Assembly (NCBI RefSeq): GCF_016862275.1
Contig: NZ_BOMQ01000053.1
Coordinates: 124,001 to 188,000, forward strand
DNA length: 64,000 nucleotides
Origin: Actinoplanes nipponensis
GTDB lineage: Bacteria; Actinomycetota; Actinomycetes; Mycobacteriales; Micromonosporaceae
Direction of reading: 5' to 3'
Both the position numbers and the translations under genes were made by a program. The notes below the pieces were generated by a model that saw nothing but the letters and a program-made list of their open reading frames with translations, was not told where the DNA came from and made no database searches. Positions 44,957-53,906 of this stretch are shown one piece after another (within the stretch, counting starts at the first letter, position 1; each line of letters starts with the position of its first letter).

Positions 44957-46231
44957 GTGCCCGTGTCGCAGCCCGTATCGGTGGACGTCGTCATCGTCGG
45001 CGGCGGACTCGCCGGACTCGCCGCCGCCCGGCGGCTGGACCGTGCCGGGGTGAACTGGCTGCTGGTGGAGGCGGCCGACCGGATCGGCGGCCGGGTGGCC
45101 ACCGACGTGGTGGACGGGTGGCGCCTCGACCGCGGCTTCCAGGTGCTGAACACGGCGTACCCGCGGGTGCCGGCGCTGGTCGACGTGGACGCGCTGGAGA
45201 TGCGCTACTTCACGTCCGGCGTGCTGGTGCGCCGCGGCGGCGCGCTGCACCGCCTGGAGAACCCGCTGCGCGAACCCCGCTCGGCGGTCCGCACGCTGAC
45301 CTCGGGCGTCGGCACGCTGGCCGACCGCCTCAAGTTCGCGGCGCTGGCCACCCGCTACGCCACGGTCCCGCCGGCCCGGCTGCTCGACGCCCCGGAGATG
45401 ACGACCCAGGAGGCGCTGCGCCGCGCCGGCCTGTCCCACCGGATGATCGAGGAGGTGCTCCGGCCGTTCTTGTCCGGGGTCTTCGCCGACCGGTCCCTGG
45501 ACACCTCCAGCCACGTGCTGGCGATGGTGCTGCGCTCGTTCGCCCGGGGCCGGATCGGTGTGCCGGCCGGCGGGATGGCGGCCCTGCCGGCGGCGGTGGC
45601 CGGCCCGCTGCCGTACCCGCAGCTGCTGATCGGCGCCCGGACCCTGTCGGTCGGCCCGGGGCTGGTGGTGACCGACGGCGGCGAGATCCACTGCCGCGCG
45701 GCGATCGTGGCGACCGACCCGGCGACGGCGGCGACGCTGCTGCCGCAGCTGCCGGCGCCGGACATGCGCGGGCTGACCACGTACTACTTCGGCGCGGACC
45801 AGGCGCCGATCGGCGAGCCGACCCTGCTGCTGGACGGCGACCGCCGCGAGATCGTCGCCAACACCGTCGTGATGTCCAACGCCGCCCCCGAGTACGCCCC
45901 CGCGGGCAGATCGCTGATCGCGGCGTCCTCGGTCGGCGTCTCGGCCCCGTCCGGCGCGTCCGAGGCGGTGATCCGGGTGGAGCTCGCCCGGATGTACGGC
46001 GTACCGACCGACGACTGGGAGCTGCTGAGCGTGGTGACCCTGCCGCACGCCCTGCCGGCGGCGAACGTGCCGCAGGCCCGCCTCCGCAAGCCGGTGGCGC
46101 TGGGCGACGGCCTGTTCGTGGCGGGCGACCACCGCGACAGCCCGTCCATCCAGGGCGCGCTGGCCAGCGGCTGGCGCACGGCCGGCGCGGTCCTGGCGTC
46201 GCTGGGGGCGACGGTACCCACGCCGGCCTGA
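44957..46231 (+). CDS. FAD-dependent amine-oxidase/phytoene-desaturase-like enzyme
   Basis: 424 residues from a GTG (a second in-frame GTG two codons on is possible). The dinucleotide-binding motif VIVGGGLAGLAAARRLDRAG is followed by EAADRIGGRVATD. The C-terminal FAD motif is LFVAGDHRDSPSIQGALASG. It resembles NAD(P)-binding amine oxidase/carotenoid desaturase-type enzymes; substrate unknown. It is divergent from the glycosyltransferase operon. Confidence 0.88.
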   Translation: MPVSQPVSVDVVIVGGGLAGLAAARRLDRAGVNWLLVEAADRIGGRVATDVVDGWRLDRGFQVLNTAYPRVPALVDVDALEMRYFTSGVLVRRGGALHRLENPLREPRSAVRTLTSGVGTLADRLKFAALATRYATVPPARLLDAPEMTTQEALRRAGLSHRMIEEVLRPFLSGVFADRSLDTSSHVLAMVLRSFARGRIGVPAGGMAALPAAVAGPLPYPQLLIGARTLSVGPGLVVTDGGEIHCRAAIVATDPATAATLLPQLPAPDMRGLTTYYFGADQAPIGEPTLLLDGDRREIVANTVVMSNAAPEYAPAGRSLIAASSVGVSAPSGASEAVIRVELARMYGVPTDDWELLSVVTLPHALPAANVPQARLRKPVALGDGLFVAGDHRDSPSIQGALASGWRTAGAVLASLGATVPTPA

Positions 46232-46241
46232 CCCGGCTGGC

Positions 46242-46480
46242 CTACCGCTGCTCGTCCGGGCCGGAGGGCCCGAAGACGGCGCACGCCACGACGGGAAACG
46301 CGGGGTCCTTGGGCGCCAGCCCGCCGGGCGGGATCTCCTCGGCGGCGAGGCCCAGCATGCAGCCCGCGGCGGCCAGCGAGTTGCCGTGCCCGCCGATTTC
46401 TGGGCGGCCCTCAGAATGGTGGCGCGAATGGGCGCCGGAATACGGCGACCGACCATTCCGAGCACATGCATCGCGACCAC
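46242..46480 (-). pseudogene. Possible frameshifted small gene
   Basis: The frame from the GTG at 46480 reads MHVLGMVGRRIPAPIRATIL and then RAAQKS with normal codon bias. It then loses that bias. The neighbouring frame takes over at once (GGHGNSLAAAGCMLGLAAEE, then IPPGGLAPKDPAF) and stops at 46242. A one-base shift near 46400 would join them into one 79-residue protein. The family is not recognised; this rests on codon bias alone. The rest of the 396-base gap (to 46627) shows nothing else. Confidence 0.35.
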
Positions 46481-46627
46481 CCCGATGCTCGGCGGCGCGC
46501 CGGATCTCGAGGTTTACCCCCCGATAGGGATACGATTTTCGGGTGAACCGGCCGTCGGCGGAGCGGAAAGGGGGGCGACGGGGCGGGTGAATGCACCCCG
46601 AAATGCCGCGCCCGACCACGCGCCGTG

Positions 46628-47527
46628 TTAAGCGGCGCCCGCGCCGCGGCGCAATTCCCCGTCCGGCGCCGCGACCGCCAGCGCCGGCAGCCCCCGCGCG
46701 CCGGCGTCGGTCACCAGCACCGCCCCGTCGTCCGCGCCGGGATCGTCGAGCCCGCCCCGGCCACTCGTGACGACCAGCCGCGAACCGGCCAGGCACACGC
46801 TCGTCGGCTGCCGGGCCGGCACCGGCACGATCCGATCGAGCTGCCCGTCAGGCCGGTACCGCCGCACGGCGCCCCCGCCGAACAGCGCCACCCACAGGAA
46901 GCCGTCGGCATCCACGCAGAGGCCGTCCGGGGCGCCCTCGGCCGCCTCGAACCGCAGGAAGGGCCGGCGGGCGCTGAGCTCGCCGGTCGCCGGATCGACG
47001 TCGAAAAGGTCGACGTGGCCCAGCGGGGTGTCGGACAGGAACATGGACCGGCCGTCCGGCGCGAAGGCCGGCCCGTTGGCGATCGTCAGATCACGAAGCA
47101 CGGTACGCACCCGCCCGTCCGGATCGAGCCGGTACAGCGCGCCACCCTTCGGCGACTGGTCACAGGCCATGCTGCCGGCCCACAGCCGCCCGGCGGGATC
47201 GGCGACGGCATCATTCATCCGCCACTGCCGGCCGGTGACCGGCTCGGCCGCGGCCAGCTGCCCGGCCCCGCCGGGAGCCACCAGCCAGAAGCCGGTCCCG
47301 GCCGCGGCCAGCCAGGTGTCCGGCGCATCCCGTACGGGCGCGACGGCGGCCACCGGCACGGGCAGCTCGGCCAGCAGCGTCAGGCTCTGCGGCCCGGAAC
47401 CGGAGGGCACGGGCGTACCGAAAAGCCGCCCGGCGGGAATGTCCACCAGCACGACCCGGTCACCGACCCAGCGGCCCCCCTCGCCGAGCTCGAGCCGGTC
47501 GGAGGTCAGCGCACGGACGACAGTCAT
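46628..47527 (-). CDS. SMP-30/gluconolactonase-like protein
   Basis: 299 residues of six-bladed beta-propeller pattern. Metal-site motifs include LGEGGRWVGDRVVLVDIPAG, RMNDAVADPAGRLWAGSM, IANGPAFAPDGRSMFLSDT and GAPDGLCVDADGFLWVALFG. Family members hydrolyse sugar lactones using a divalent metal. The ATG I chose begins MTVVRAL; the longer frame upstream is shadow sequence. Confidence 0.92.
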   Translation of the reverse strand: MTVVRALTSDRLELGEGGRWVGDRVVLVDIPAGRLFGTPVPSGSGPQSLTLLAELPVPVAAVAPVRDAPDTWLAAAGTGFWLVAPGGAGQLAAAEPVTGRQWRMNDAVADPAGRLWAGSMACDQSPKGGALYRLDPDGRVRTVLRDLTIANGPAFAPDGRSMFLSDTPLGHVDLFDVDPATGELSARRPFLRFEAAEGAPDGLCVDADGFLWVALFGGGAVRRYRPDGQLDRIVPVPARQPTSVCLAGSRLVVTSGRGGLDDPGADDGAVLVTDAGARGLPALAVAAPDGELRRGAGAA

Positions 47528-47588
47528 GCCGGGCACATCCCCGGCGGGCCACCGCCTGAAACGGGGCGCCGCGGGGTAGACACCGACC

Positions 47589-47744
47589 ATGACGAAGAAC
47601 AACGAAGCCGAACCGCAGGAAACCGGCCAGGGCCCGCACGACCAGGCCCAGGAGCACCCGGCGCAGGAGGCCCACGGCGGCAGCATGGCCCCGGAGCTGG
47701 TGGACGACACCGGGCACGAGAAGGGCGGGGATGAGGAAGAGTAG
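47589..47744 (+). CDS. Small acidic hydrophilic protein (51 aa)
   Basis: 51 residues, from MTKNNEAEPQETGQ to an EKGGDEEE tail, very rich in Glu, Gln, His and Gly, with no hydrophobic segment. Codon bias is strong. It is likely an intrinsically disordered cytoplasmic protein. No family recognised. It sits between SMP-30 and a tRNA gene. Confidence 0.6.
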   Translation: MTKNNEAEPQETGQGPHDQAQEHPAQEAHGGSMAPELVDDTGHEKGGDEEE

Positions 47745-47814
47745 CCGTTACCGTGGGGGCGGCGAAGATCGGTAGCTCGGAGTTGAGCAGCCGGGATAGG
47801 ATCGCCGCCGGTAC

Positions 47815-47891
47815 GGGGCGGTAGCTCAGTGGGTTAGAGCAGGGGACTCATAATCCCTCGGTCGCGGGTTCGAGTCCCGCCCGCCCCACCA
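47815..47891 (+). tRNA. tRNA with CAT anticodon (Ile2 or elongator Met)
   Basis: Full cloverleaf: acceptor GGGGCGG with CCGCCCC, D-arm AGCTCAGTGGGTTAGAGC, anticodon stem GGGGA/TCCCT-type with loop CTCATAA (CAT), T-arm GCGGGTTCGAGTCCCGC, discriminator A and encoded CCA. The sequence GGACTCATAATCCCTCGGTC is close to tRNA-Ile2, whose C34 becomes lysidine. Elongator Met is the alternative; it is not initiator, which would have three G-C pairs in the anticodon stem and a mismatch at position 1. Confidence 0.93.
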
Positions 47892-47961
47892 TGAACTGCC
47901 CAGATGTCGGATGAGTGGCCCGGCCTGGCGCGCCAGCTGGAACGAACCGCGGACGTCACGC

Positions 47962-48879
47962 CTACACGCGATCTGTTTTCGGACCCCGCTTGCGCCCATC
48001 CGGCTTGCCCGCCTGTTTGCTCCTCGACGTCCCGGGCGATGAGGAGCGCGCCGGAGCTGACCCCGCCACCGCCGGCAGTGTCCCGGCATGGTCGGGTACG
48101 AATGTCTGCATGTCGCGCGGAGTGCGTCGATAGCCGCTCGTCGGCGGCCGGGGCGGGAGTGAGAGGGGCACCCGCTGCACCTCATGGTAGGGAATCGTGG
48201 AGATGAGATGGGCGATCATGTTGATGCGCGCTCGACGCTTGTCCTCGCTCTCGACGACATACCAGGGCGCCTCGGGAATGTCGGTGTGCATGAACATTTC
48301 GTCCTTGGCCCGGGAGTACTCTTCCCATCGGCTGATCGACTCGAGGTCCATGGGGGACAGCTTCCAACGCCGCATCGGGTCCTGCAGCCGCGAGCGGAAT
48401 CGTTCCTCCTGCTCGCGATCACTGACCGAGAACCAGTATTTGCGGAGCAGGATCCCGTCCTCGGTCAGGAGGCGTTCAAAGATCGGGCACTGGTGCAGGA
48501 AGCGCATGTACTCTTCCTTGCTGCAGAAGCCCATCACCCGCTCGACGCCGGCCCGGTTGTACCAGCTGCGGTCGAACAACACGATCTCACCGGCAGCCGG
48601 AAAATGCTCGGTGTAGCGCTGGAAGTACCATTGTCCGCGCTGGCGCTCGGTCGGCGCGGGCAACGCGACGATCCGCGCGATCCGTGGATTGAGATACTCG
48701 GCGACCCGCTTGATGGTGCTGCCCTTTCCGGCAGCGTCCCGTCCCTCGAACACGACGACGACGCGGGCGCCCTCGACCTTCACCCATTCCTGCAGCTTGA
48801 CGAGTTCACCCTGGAGGCGAAACAGCTCCGCCTCGTAGGTGCCCTTCGGTAGGCGCTCGACTCGTTCCGGCTTGGCCAC
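47962..48879 (-). CDS. ppk2: Polyphosphate kinase 2
   Basis: 305 residues. The P-loop is VVVFEGRDAAGKGSTIKRV, Walker B LFDRSWYNRAGVERVMGF, and the lid region holds FSVSDREQEERFRSRLQDP. This is a single-domain PPK2 that transfers phosphate between polyphosphate and nucleotides. A basic tail of about 60 residues (rich in Arg, Ser and Pro) is outside the core fold and may be disordered. The substrate class (ADP, GDP or AMP) is not clear. Confidence 0.93.
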   Translation of the reverse strand: MAKPERVERLPKGTYEAELFRLQGELVKLQEWVKVEGARVVVVFEGRDAAGKGSTIKRVAEYLNPRIARIVALPAPTERQRGQWYFQRYTEHFPAAGEIVLFDRSWYNRAGVERVMGFCSKEEYMRFLHQCPIFERLLTEDGILLRKYWFSVSDREQEERFRSRLQDPMRRWKLSPMDLESISRWEEYSRAKDEMFMHTDIPEAPWYVVESEDKRRARINMIAHLISTIPYHEVQRVPLSLPPRPPTSGYRRTPRDMQTFVPDHAGTLPAVAGSAPARSSSPGTSRSKQAGKPDGRKRGPKTDRV

Positions 48880-49088
48880 CGCAGCTCACCCTTCTCCGAA
48901 CGGTCCCTACCCGGGACTGTAGTTCGCCTGCGGTGGACGTCCCCCTCGATCGCCGGGACGGACTTCGCAACCCGGCTGCCCGAATTCACCTGTGGACGCA
49001 GCCCCGCTCCGGCCCTCTGATCGCTTGCCGGCCGGCAGCGACGACCGTGATCCACGGCAGCGGCAGCCCATCGAGGACCGGTGGCGGT

Positions 49089-50516
49089 TCAGCGCACCGT
49101 TCGGGCCAGGCTTTGCAGCGCGGCGCCGGCCGCGCCGACGGCGGCCGTCTGTGCGAGCAGTGCGCCGGCGAGGGCGGTGAGGGCGCGGGGGTTCGGCCGG
49201 TCGCCCCAGTCGTCGACGGCGCCCGGCGGGGCGGGCATCCGCAGGTCGACCGTGGCCGTTCCGGTCAGCGCCCAGCCGCCCGCCGCGTCCCCGGTGCCCC
49301 CGTCGTCGTCGGCGCCGGCGGCGGTCAGCACGATCCGGCGGAGCCGCTCGCCGACCACGCCCGGCAGACCTTCACCGAAGTCCTCGCCGCTGCCCGTCGA
49401 CACGCCGAGGTCGTCCAGGACCCAGCCCACCGGGCCGCCGGGCAGGCCGGGGCCGCCGCCGTGACCCGGACGCCGGCCCGGCCGGCCACCGCCCTCGTCG
49501 TCATCGTCGTCCTCCCCGTCGCCGCCCCCACCGTCGCCGTCGCCACCGTCGCCGCCCCCGTCGCCGCCCCCACCGTCGCCGTCGCCGTCGCCGTCGCCAT
49601 TGCCGTCGCCGTTGCCGTCGTCGCCACCGCCGTTGCCGTCGTCTCCGTTGCCGTCGTCGCCGGCCGGGGGTGGGACGCTGATCGGCTCGTCCAGGACGAC
49701 GTCGCCGTTCGGGTCGACGATCGTGACGTGGCCGGTGATGGCGCCGTCAGGGCCCTTGGTCTCGGTGCGGATCACGATCTGGCCGCTGGCATCCACCGTG
49801 CTGGTCGTGGTGCTCTCCACGCCGTCCTGCTTGACGGTGACGGAGCGTTCGGAGCTGACCGTCTGGCCGTTCGCGTCGGTTTGTACGGTCTCGCGCGACG
49901 TCGTGTTGCCGCTCTCGGTCTTGCTCTGGGTGACCGTGCCGCCGGCTCCGTCGTCAGCGGTCGCGGTCACCGTGGTGGTGCCGGTGGTCTTGTCGACCGT
50001 GCGTTCGCCGCTGCTCACCACCTTGCCGGAGGCGTCGTCGACGGTGTTCCACACGCTGCGGCTGCCGGTCGGCGTCTCGGTGGTCACCTCGGTACGGGTC
50101 CGCGCGCCGTCGACGTGCGTGATGACGACGGTCCGCCCGCCGGAGGAGCTGACCGTGACCGGGCGGCCGAACTCGTCGACGCCACCGCCGTCGCCGTTCG
50201 CCATTCGCCCCGTACCCCGGTCCGAGCCGTCCGTCCCGGACGCCCGCCACCCGACCACCCGGCCGTCCATGGTGGTCTCCCACCGTTCGCCGCGGGCGTT
50301 GCGGCCGGTCACGCCGACTGCGGCGCCGGCCGGTGCCGTGCTGACCGTCCAGCGGCCGCCGAACTCGACCTGCCGCCACGCCTCCCCGCGGACGGTGAGC
50401 AGCACGTGCCGGCCGCCGCGGCGGATCAGCAGCAGACCGGCGAAGTCCCGGTCCAGCAGCGTCAGGTCGAGGTTGCCGAGGGCGTCCGCGCGCAGCCCGA
50501 GCCGGCCGGCGGTCAC
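49089..50516 (-). CDS. Repetitive protein with Gly/Asp tract, unknown function
   Basis: 475 residues from a GTG overlapping the upstream gene stop (GTGA). Residues 100-280 hold imperfect beta-type repeats with D-x-x-G turns (DASGKVVSSGERT, DANGQTVSSERSVTV, DASGQIVIRTET). A Gly/Asp-only tract of about 70 residues (DDGNGDDGNGG and on) follows, encoded by a GCCGTC-type microsatellite at about 49497-49670. The repeats recall RHS/YD proteins, but no YD motif is present and there is no signal peptide. Confidence 0.75.
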   Translation of the reverse strand: MTAGRLGLRADALGNLDLTLLDRDFAGLLLIRRGGRHVLLTVRGEAWRQVEFGGRWTVSTAPAGAAVGVTGRNARGERWETTMDGRVVGWRASGTDGSDRGTGRMANGDGGGVDEFGRPVTVSSSGGRTVVITHVDGARTRTEVTTETPTGSRSVWNTVDDASGKVVSSGERTVDKTTGTTTVTATADDGAGGTVTQSKTESGNTTSRETVQTDANGQTVSSERSVTVKQDGVESTTTSTVDASGQIVIRTETKGPDGAITGHVTIVDPNGDVVLDEPISVPPPAGDDGNGDDGNGGGDDGNGDGNGDGDGDGDGGGGDGGGDGGDGDGGGGDGEDDDDDEGGGRPGRRPGHGGGPGLPGGPVGWVLDDLGVSTGSGEDFGEGLPGVVGERLRRIVLTAAGADDDGGTGDAAGGWALTGTATVDLRMPAPPGAVDDWGDRPNPRALTALAGALLAQTAAVGAAGAALQSLARTVR

Positions 50517-52048
50517 CGGTGCCCGCCGAGGCGCGTCACGGCCGTCTCCGCGACGATCTCCAGACCGGCCGCCACCAACACCCGCACGTCGGCGTTGACG
50601 CGCGCCAGGACCTGCTCGCGGTCCGGCGCCGGGTCGCCCGGCTCGATGTGCAGCCGGCCGAAGTCCACCGCGATGTGCTTGCGGTCCACCTCGTGGATCA
50701 CCTTCTTGCAGGCGGCGACGTCCTCGTAGTACCGGTGCTCCATCGACAGCTGCACACCCGTCACCGACATGGTGGCCTGCTGCAGGTAGCCCATGTCCAG
50801 CAGCTGCGGCAGCGGCGTGGCGGGCGGCGGGAAGATGTCCGGGTCGCCGGCGAAGGCGAACAGCGCACGGACCTCACCGAAGTAGACGCCGTTGGCGTTG
50901 TCGCAGTGCAGCTCCAGCACCGTGCCCTGCGCCGTGTACGTGATGCCGGCCGGGCCGCCCGCGTACTGCCCCGCGAGCGCGTCCTGCGGCGGGGGCACGT
51001 AAGGGGCGAGAGGCTCGAAGTTCACCATGACGCTGCCCTGCCCCGGCGCCAGGACGGTGTCGCCGAGGAACCACCGCACCGCCACCGGCTGCTCCCCGGT
51101 GGTGATGTCCAGTACGAACCGGGTCGTGGTGCGCAGCCGGAACGCGCGGGCGAGGTACTCCCGGGCCGCGAACCAGCACACCTTGAGCCACAGCAGGTGC
51201 ACCTGCTCCAGGCGGCGCTCGACGTTCGTCACCGACGACAGGATCCGCGCGGCGTGCACCCGCCGCCCGCCCGCCTGCCCGCGGACCGTGTAGTCGGACT
51301 CGTCGTCGGTGAAGCGGAGCTGGAAGTCGCGCACGCCGCCCAGCTCGTCGCCGAGGTACACCTCCGCCTCCACCCCGAGCAGGTCATCGATGTCGATCAG
51401 CTCGGTCCACGACGCGACGTCCGTGACCGCATCCTTGATCGAGCCGCTGAGCTGGTCCTTCACCGCGGCTGTGAGCGCCCGGACGACGCTGCGGCGGCCG
51501 CCGGCGTCGCGCAGCCTGGCCAGCCGCCAGGTCAGGTCCGGCGAGTCCGGCCGGCCCGGCGCCACGTTGCCGTCGGCGTCGCGGGACAGCGCGTCGTCGT
51601 AGCCGCCGGCGAGCATCGTGTTGAGCTCGCCGGCGAGCGCGCCGCCGAGCTTCGCGTCGAACGCCTTGTGCCCCGCCTCGGACGACGCCACTGTCATCCC
51701 GTCCTGATCCCACAGCAGGCAGATCACCCCGGCCAGGCCCGGGAACCAGCCGGCCAGCGGGATCAGCGCCGGCTTGAGCCGGAACGAGCGGGTGCCGAGC
51801 GCCGCCGGGATCGCGCGCTTCTCGCCGGTGTGCACGCTGCCGGCGCCGGCGATCCACGGCGACGCGGGCACGCCCCGGAACACCTGGACTCGCACCGTCG
51901 GCGGCAGTCCGGGGTCGAGTGTCTCGGCGTCGACCTTGAAACCGAGCACCCACAGGTACGGCTCGTCACCGTCGGAGCCGGCGTCCTCGGTCGCCTGGCA
52001 GTCCAGCTCGTACAGGCGGAAGGTCACGTCCAGCTCAGGTGGTCTCAT
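50513..52048 (-). CDS. Large protein of unknown function, partner of the repeat protein
   Basis: 511 residues from the ATG at MRPPELDVTFRLYEL. It has mixed alpha/beta composition, with no membrane helix or signal. Notable stretches are LWVLGFKVDAETLDPGLPPT, ELIDIDDLLGVEAEVYLGDE and YVPPPQDALAGQY. I do not recognise a family. It is translationally coupled to the repeat protein, so the two probably work together. Confidence 0.75.
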   Translation of the reverse strand: MRPPELDVTFRLYELDCQATEDAGSDGDEPYLWVLGFKVDAETLDPGLPPTVRVQVFRGVPASPWIAGAGSVHTGEKRAIPAALGTRSFRLKPALIPLAGWFPGLAGVICLLWDQDGMTVASSEAGHKAFDAKLGGALAGELNTMLAGGYDDALSRDADGNVAPGRPDSPDLTWRLARLRDAGGRRSVVRALTAAVKDQLSGSIKDAVTDVASWTELIDIDDLLGVEAEVYLGDELGGVRDFQLRFTDDESDYTVRGQAGGRRVHAARILSSVTNVERRLEQVHLLWLKVCWFAAREYLARAFRLRTTTRFVLDITTGEQPVAVRWFLGDTVLAPGQGSVMVNFEPLAPYVPPPQDALAGQYAGGPAGITYTAQGTVLELHCDNANGVYFGEVRALFAFAGDPDIFPPPATPLPQLLDMGYLQQATMSVTGVQLSMEHRYYEDVAACKKVIHEVDRKHIAVDFGRLHIEPGDPAPDREQVLARVNADVRVLVAAGLEIVAETAVTRLGGHR

Positions 52049-52170
52049 GCGATCGATGGTGAGGTGCCCGCTACGGTGAGTGCAATAACGGTTGCGGTCG
52101 GAATTCGGACGCTGCGGCGCGCGCTCGGTGGAGGGCGGGTTCTCCGGCCTCGCCCGCCCCGGCTTCGGGG

Positions 52171-52575
52171 TCAGTGTGGCCGCTGGCACAGCTTGTGGCC
52201 GTCCGGGCAGAGGTAGTAGTTCACGCCCCGCTCCAGACGCGTCCGTGAAGCGATGCGGTAAGTGGCGGCCGGGCCGCCCGGCGCCAGCACGATGATGTAC
52301 GGGGCATTCTGGTCCCAGCCGCCGTCGTACCCGGTGAAGACGTCAGTTGCCCCGGCGGCGTAGCCGGATTCGAAGATCGCCTTGTCGGTCGCCGGCAGGT
52401 TCAGGGTGGCCTGCTCGGCGCGGCCCTCGCGGAGGCCGTCGGCATGCCCGGTGTCGTACCCGCGGTCGGGAGCCGGCTTCGGCTCGGCGCCCGACAGGCG
52501 ACCTGCCCAGAATGTGGCCGTTCCGACCAGTATCAGAAGCGCCGCCGCCAGCACGGTCGGCATCCGAAATCGCAT
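52171..52575 (-). CDS. Membrane-anchored small protein, unknown
   Basis: 134 residues. One N-terminal helix (VLAAALLILVGTATFWAGRL) anchors an extracytoplasmic region with Gly-Tyr-x-x-Gly repeats (GYDTGHADGLREG, then GYAAGATDVFTGYDGG) and a C-terminal YYLCPDGHKLC Cys pair. The upstream continuation of the frame is shadow. The following gene is divergent. Confidence 0.7.
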   Translation of the reverse strand: MRFRMPTVLAAALLILVGTATFWAGRLSGAEPKPAPDRGYDTGHADGLREGRAEQATLNLPATDKAIFESGYAAGATDVFTGYDGGWDQNAPYIIVLAPGGPAATYRIASRTRLERGVNYYLCPDGHKLCQRPH

Positions 52576-52705
52576 GCTTCCATGATGACCGAGCTGTGCC
52601 CGCCGGTGGTGCACATCATGCGAAAGACGGCGGCAGATGCATCCACTGTGGTGGATTCCTCGGAATGGTGAAGGCACCTGGTCCTCACCGGCAAAAGGAG
52701 TACGC

Positions 52706-53335
52706 ATGTTTCTCGTCTCGACGGTTCGCCGCGCCGCCCGCCTCACCGCTGCGGTCCTCGCCGGCGCGGCCACCACGCTGGCCTTCACGGTGCCCGCGCA
52801 GGCGCACATCCCGGTGGTCCTGACCTCGGCCAACACGGCCGCAGCGCTGGCGAGCAGCCCGTACGTCCCGGACGGCACGGTGTCGTTCGCGTTCTACGGC
52901 TGGCTGGACCGCCCGGGTGACACCCGCGCCGTGCGGATTCACCTCGACGCCGGCGAACAGCTCAACGCGCAGCTTCTCATCCCGGACCTCGCCCCGGAGA
53001 ACACCCTCGATCGGTGGAGGACGCCCCGGCTGGCCATCGTGGACCCGCGCGGCCGGGTGCAGCTGCTGCGCAACGACCGGCGGGAGAGCTTCCACGAGGA
53101 GTTCACCAACACCAACTACCTGATCCTGTCCGAGACCACCCGGGCTGCCCGCAGCGGCACGTACGCGCTGATCGTTGCCGGTGCGGCCCCGAGCCGTTTC
53201 GTCGCCGTCAGCGGCAGCGAGGAACAGTTCTTCGCTGATATCCGTAACGCCCGCATCGGCACTGTCGCCGACGTGCTCAATTGGTACAACAGCCCCGTCT
53301 CGCCCGACCGGGCTGTCGCCGCGGATCATCGGTGA
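52706..53335 (+). CDS. Secreted protein of unknown function
   Basis: 209 residues with a Sec signal ending AQA-HIP (cleavage near residue 34), then a beta-rich domain (DGTVSFAFYGWLDRPGDTRA and RSGTYALIVAG). The composition resembles a lectin-like or PPC-type sandwich. AAAAGGAG precedes the ATG. No motif identifies a substrate. It is followed by a small anchored protein on the same strand. Confidence 0.72.
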   Translation: MFLVSTVRRAARLTAAVLAGAATTLAFTVPAQAHIPVVLTSANTAAALASSPYVPDGTVSFAFYGWLDRPGDTRAVRIHLDAGEQLNAQLLIPDLAPENTLDRWRTPRLAIVDPRGRVQLLRNDRRESFHEEFTNTNYLILSETTRAARSGTYALIVAGAAPSRFVAVSGSEEQFFADIRNARIGTVADVLNWYNSPVSPDRAVAADHR

Positions 53336-53371
53336 CGGCGGGGTCCTGCCGAGGCACTACGCTCGGCGGCT

Positions 53372-53860
53372 ATGCGCCTGCGTGCTGTCCTCATCCTCGT
53401 CCTCGTGCCTGCGCTGATGGTCGCGGCCGGGGTCGGCGTCTGGTACGTGGTGACGCAGAAGGAAGGGCGCTACGACATGGCCCCGCGCGCGTGCCCGAAG
53501 ATCCGGCCCGTGGTCGGCGAACTGGGCGTGCGCTACGAGCTGCGGCCGGCCGGCAAGCCGGCGACCTGTGACCTCCGGCTGCCGGAGGATCACCCGCAGT
53601 ACGTCCGCGAGCCCAAGATCACCGTGGCCTTCAGCGAACCGGTGCGCGACATCGCCGGTGCGAAGCAGTTGATGAGCGACATCCGCGCCCTGCCGGACGT
53701 GACACCGCTGCCGGGCGTCGGCGACGAGGCGTACGTCAGGGATCGTGAATTCCACGTCCGGGTCAGCAACCTGGTGGTCACCGTCACGGTCCACCCCGCC
53801 CAGATCAGCACGCCGGACCAGGTCAGAGCCTTCATCGTCGCCCTGGCCGACCGCCTTTAG
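53372..53860 (+). CDS. Membrane-anchored protein of unknown function
   Basis: 162 residues. An N-terminal helix (about residues 5-28) is followed by an outward domain of about 130 residues with two Cys (RACPKIR and ATCDLRL) that may form a disulphide. Position and style recall DUF3558-type actinobacterial proteins, but there is no lipobox. Function is unknown. Confidence 0.7.
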   Translation: MRLRAVLILVLVPALMVAAGVGVWYVVTQKEGRYDMAPRACPKIRPVVGELGVRYELRPAGKPATCDLRLPEDHPQYVREPKITVAFSEPVRDIAGAKQLMSDIRALPDVTPLPGVGDEAYVRDREFHVRVSNLVVTVTVHPAQISTPDQVRAFIVALADRL

Positions 53861-53906
53861 GGCAGAGCGCGGGCCCCGGTCCCTCCGTTCCCGCCGGCCG
53901 GGCGGT

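Noticed and set aside
47826..48185. A minus-strand frame ending in a GGRDSNPRPRDYESPALTH-type peptide
   Set aside because: That peptide is the well-known translation of the antisense strand of a tRNA gene and is a frequent false annotation.
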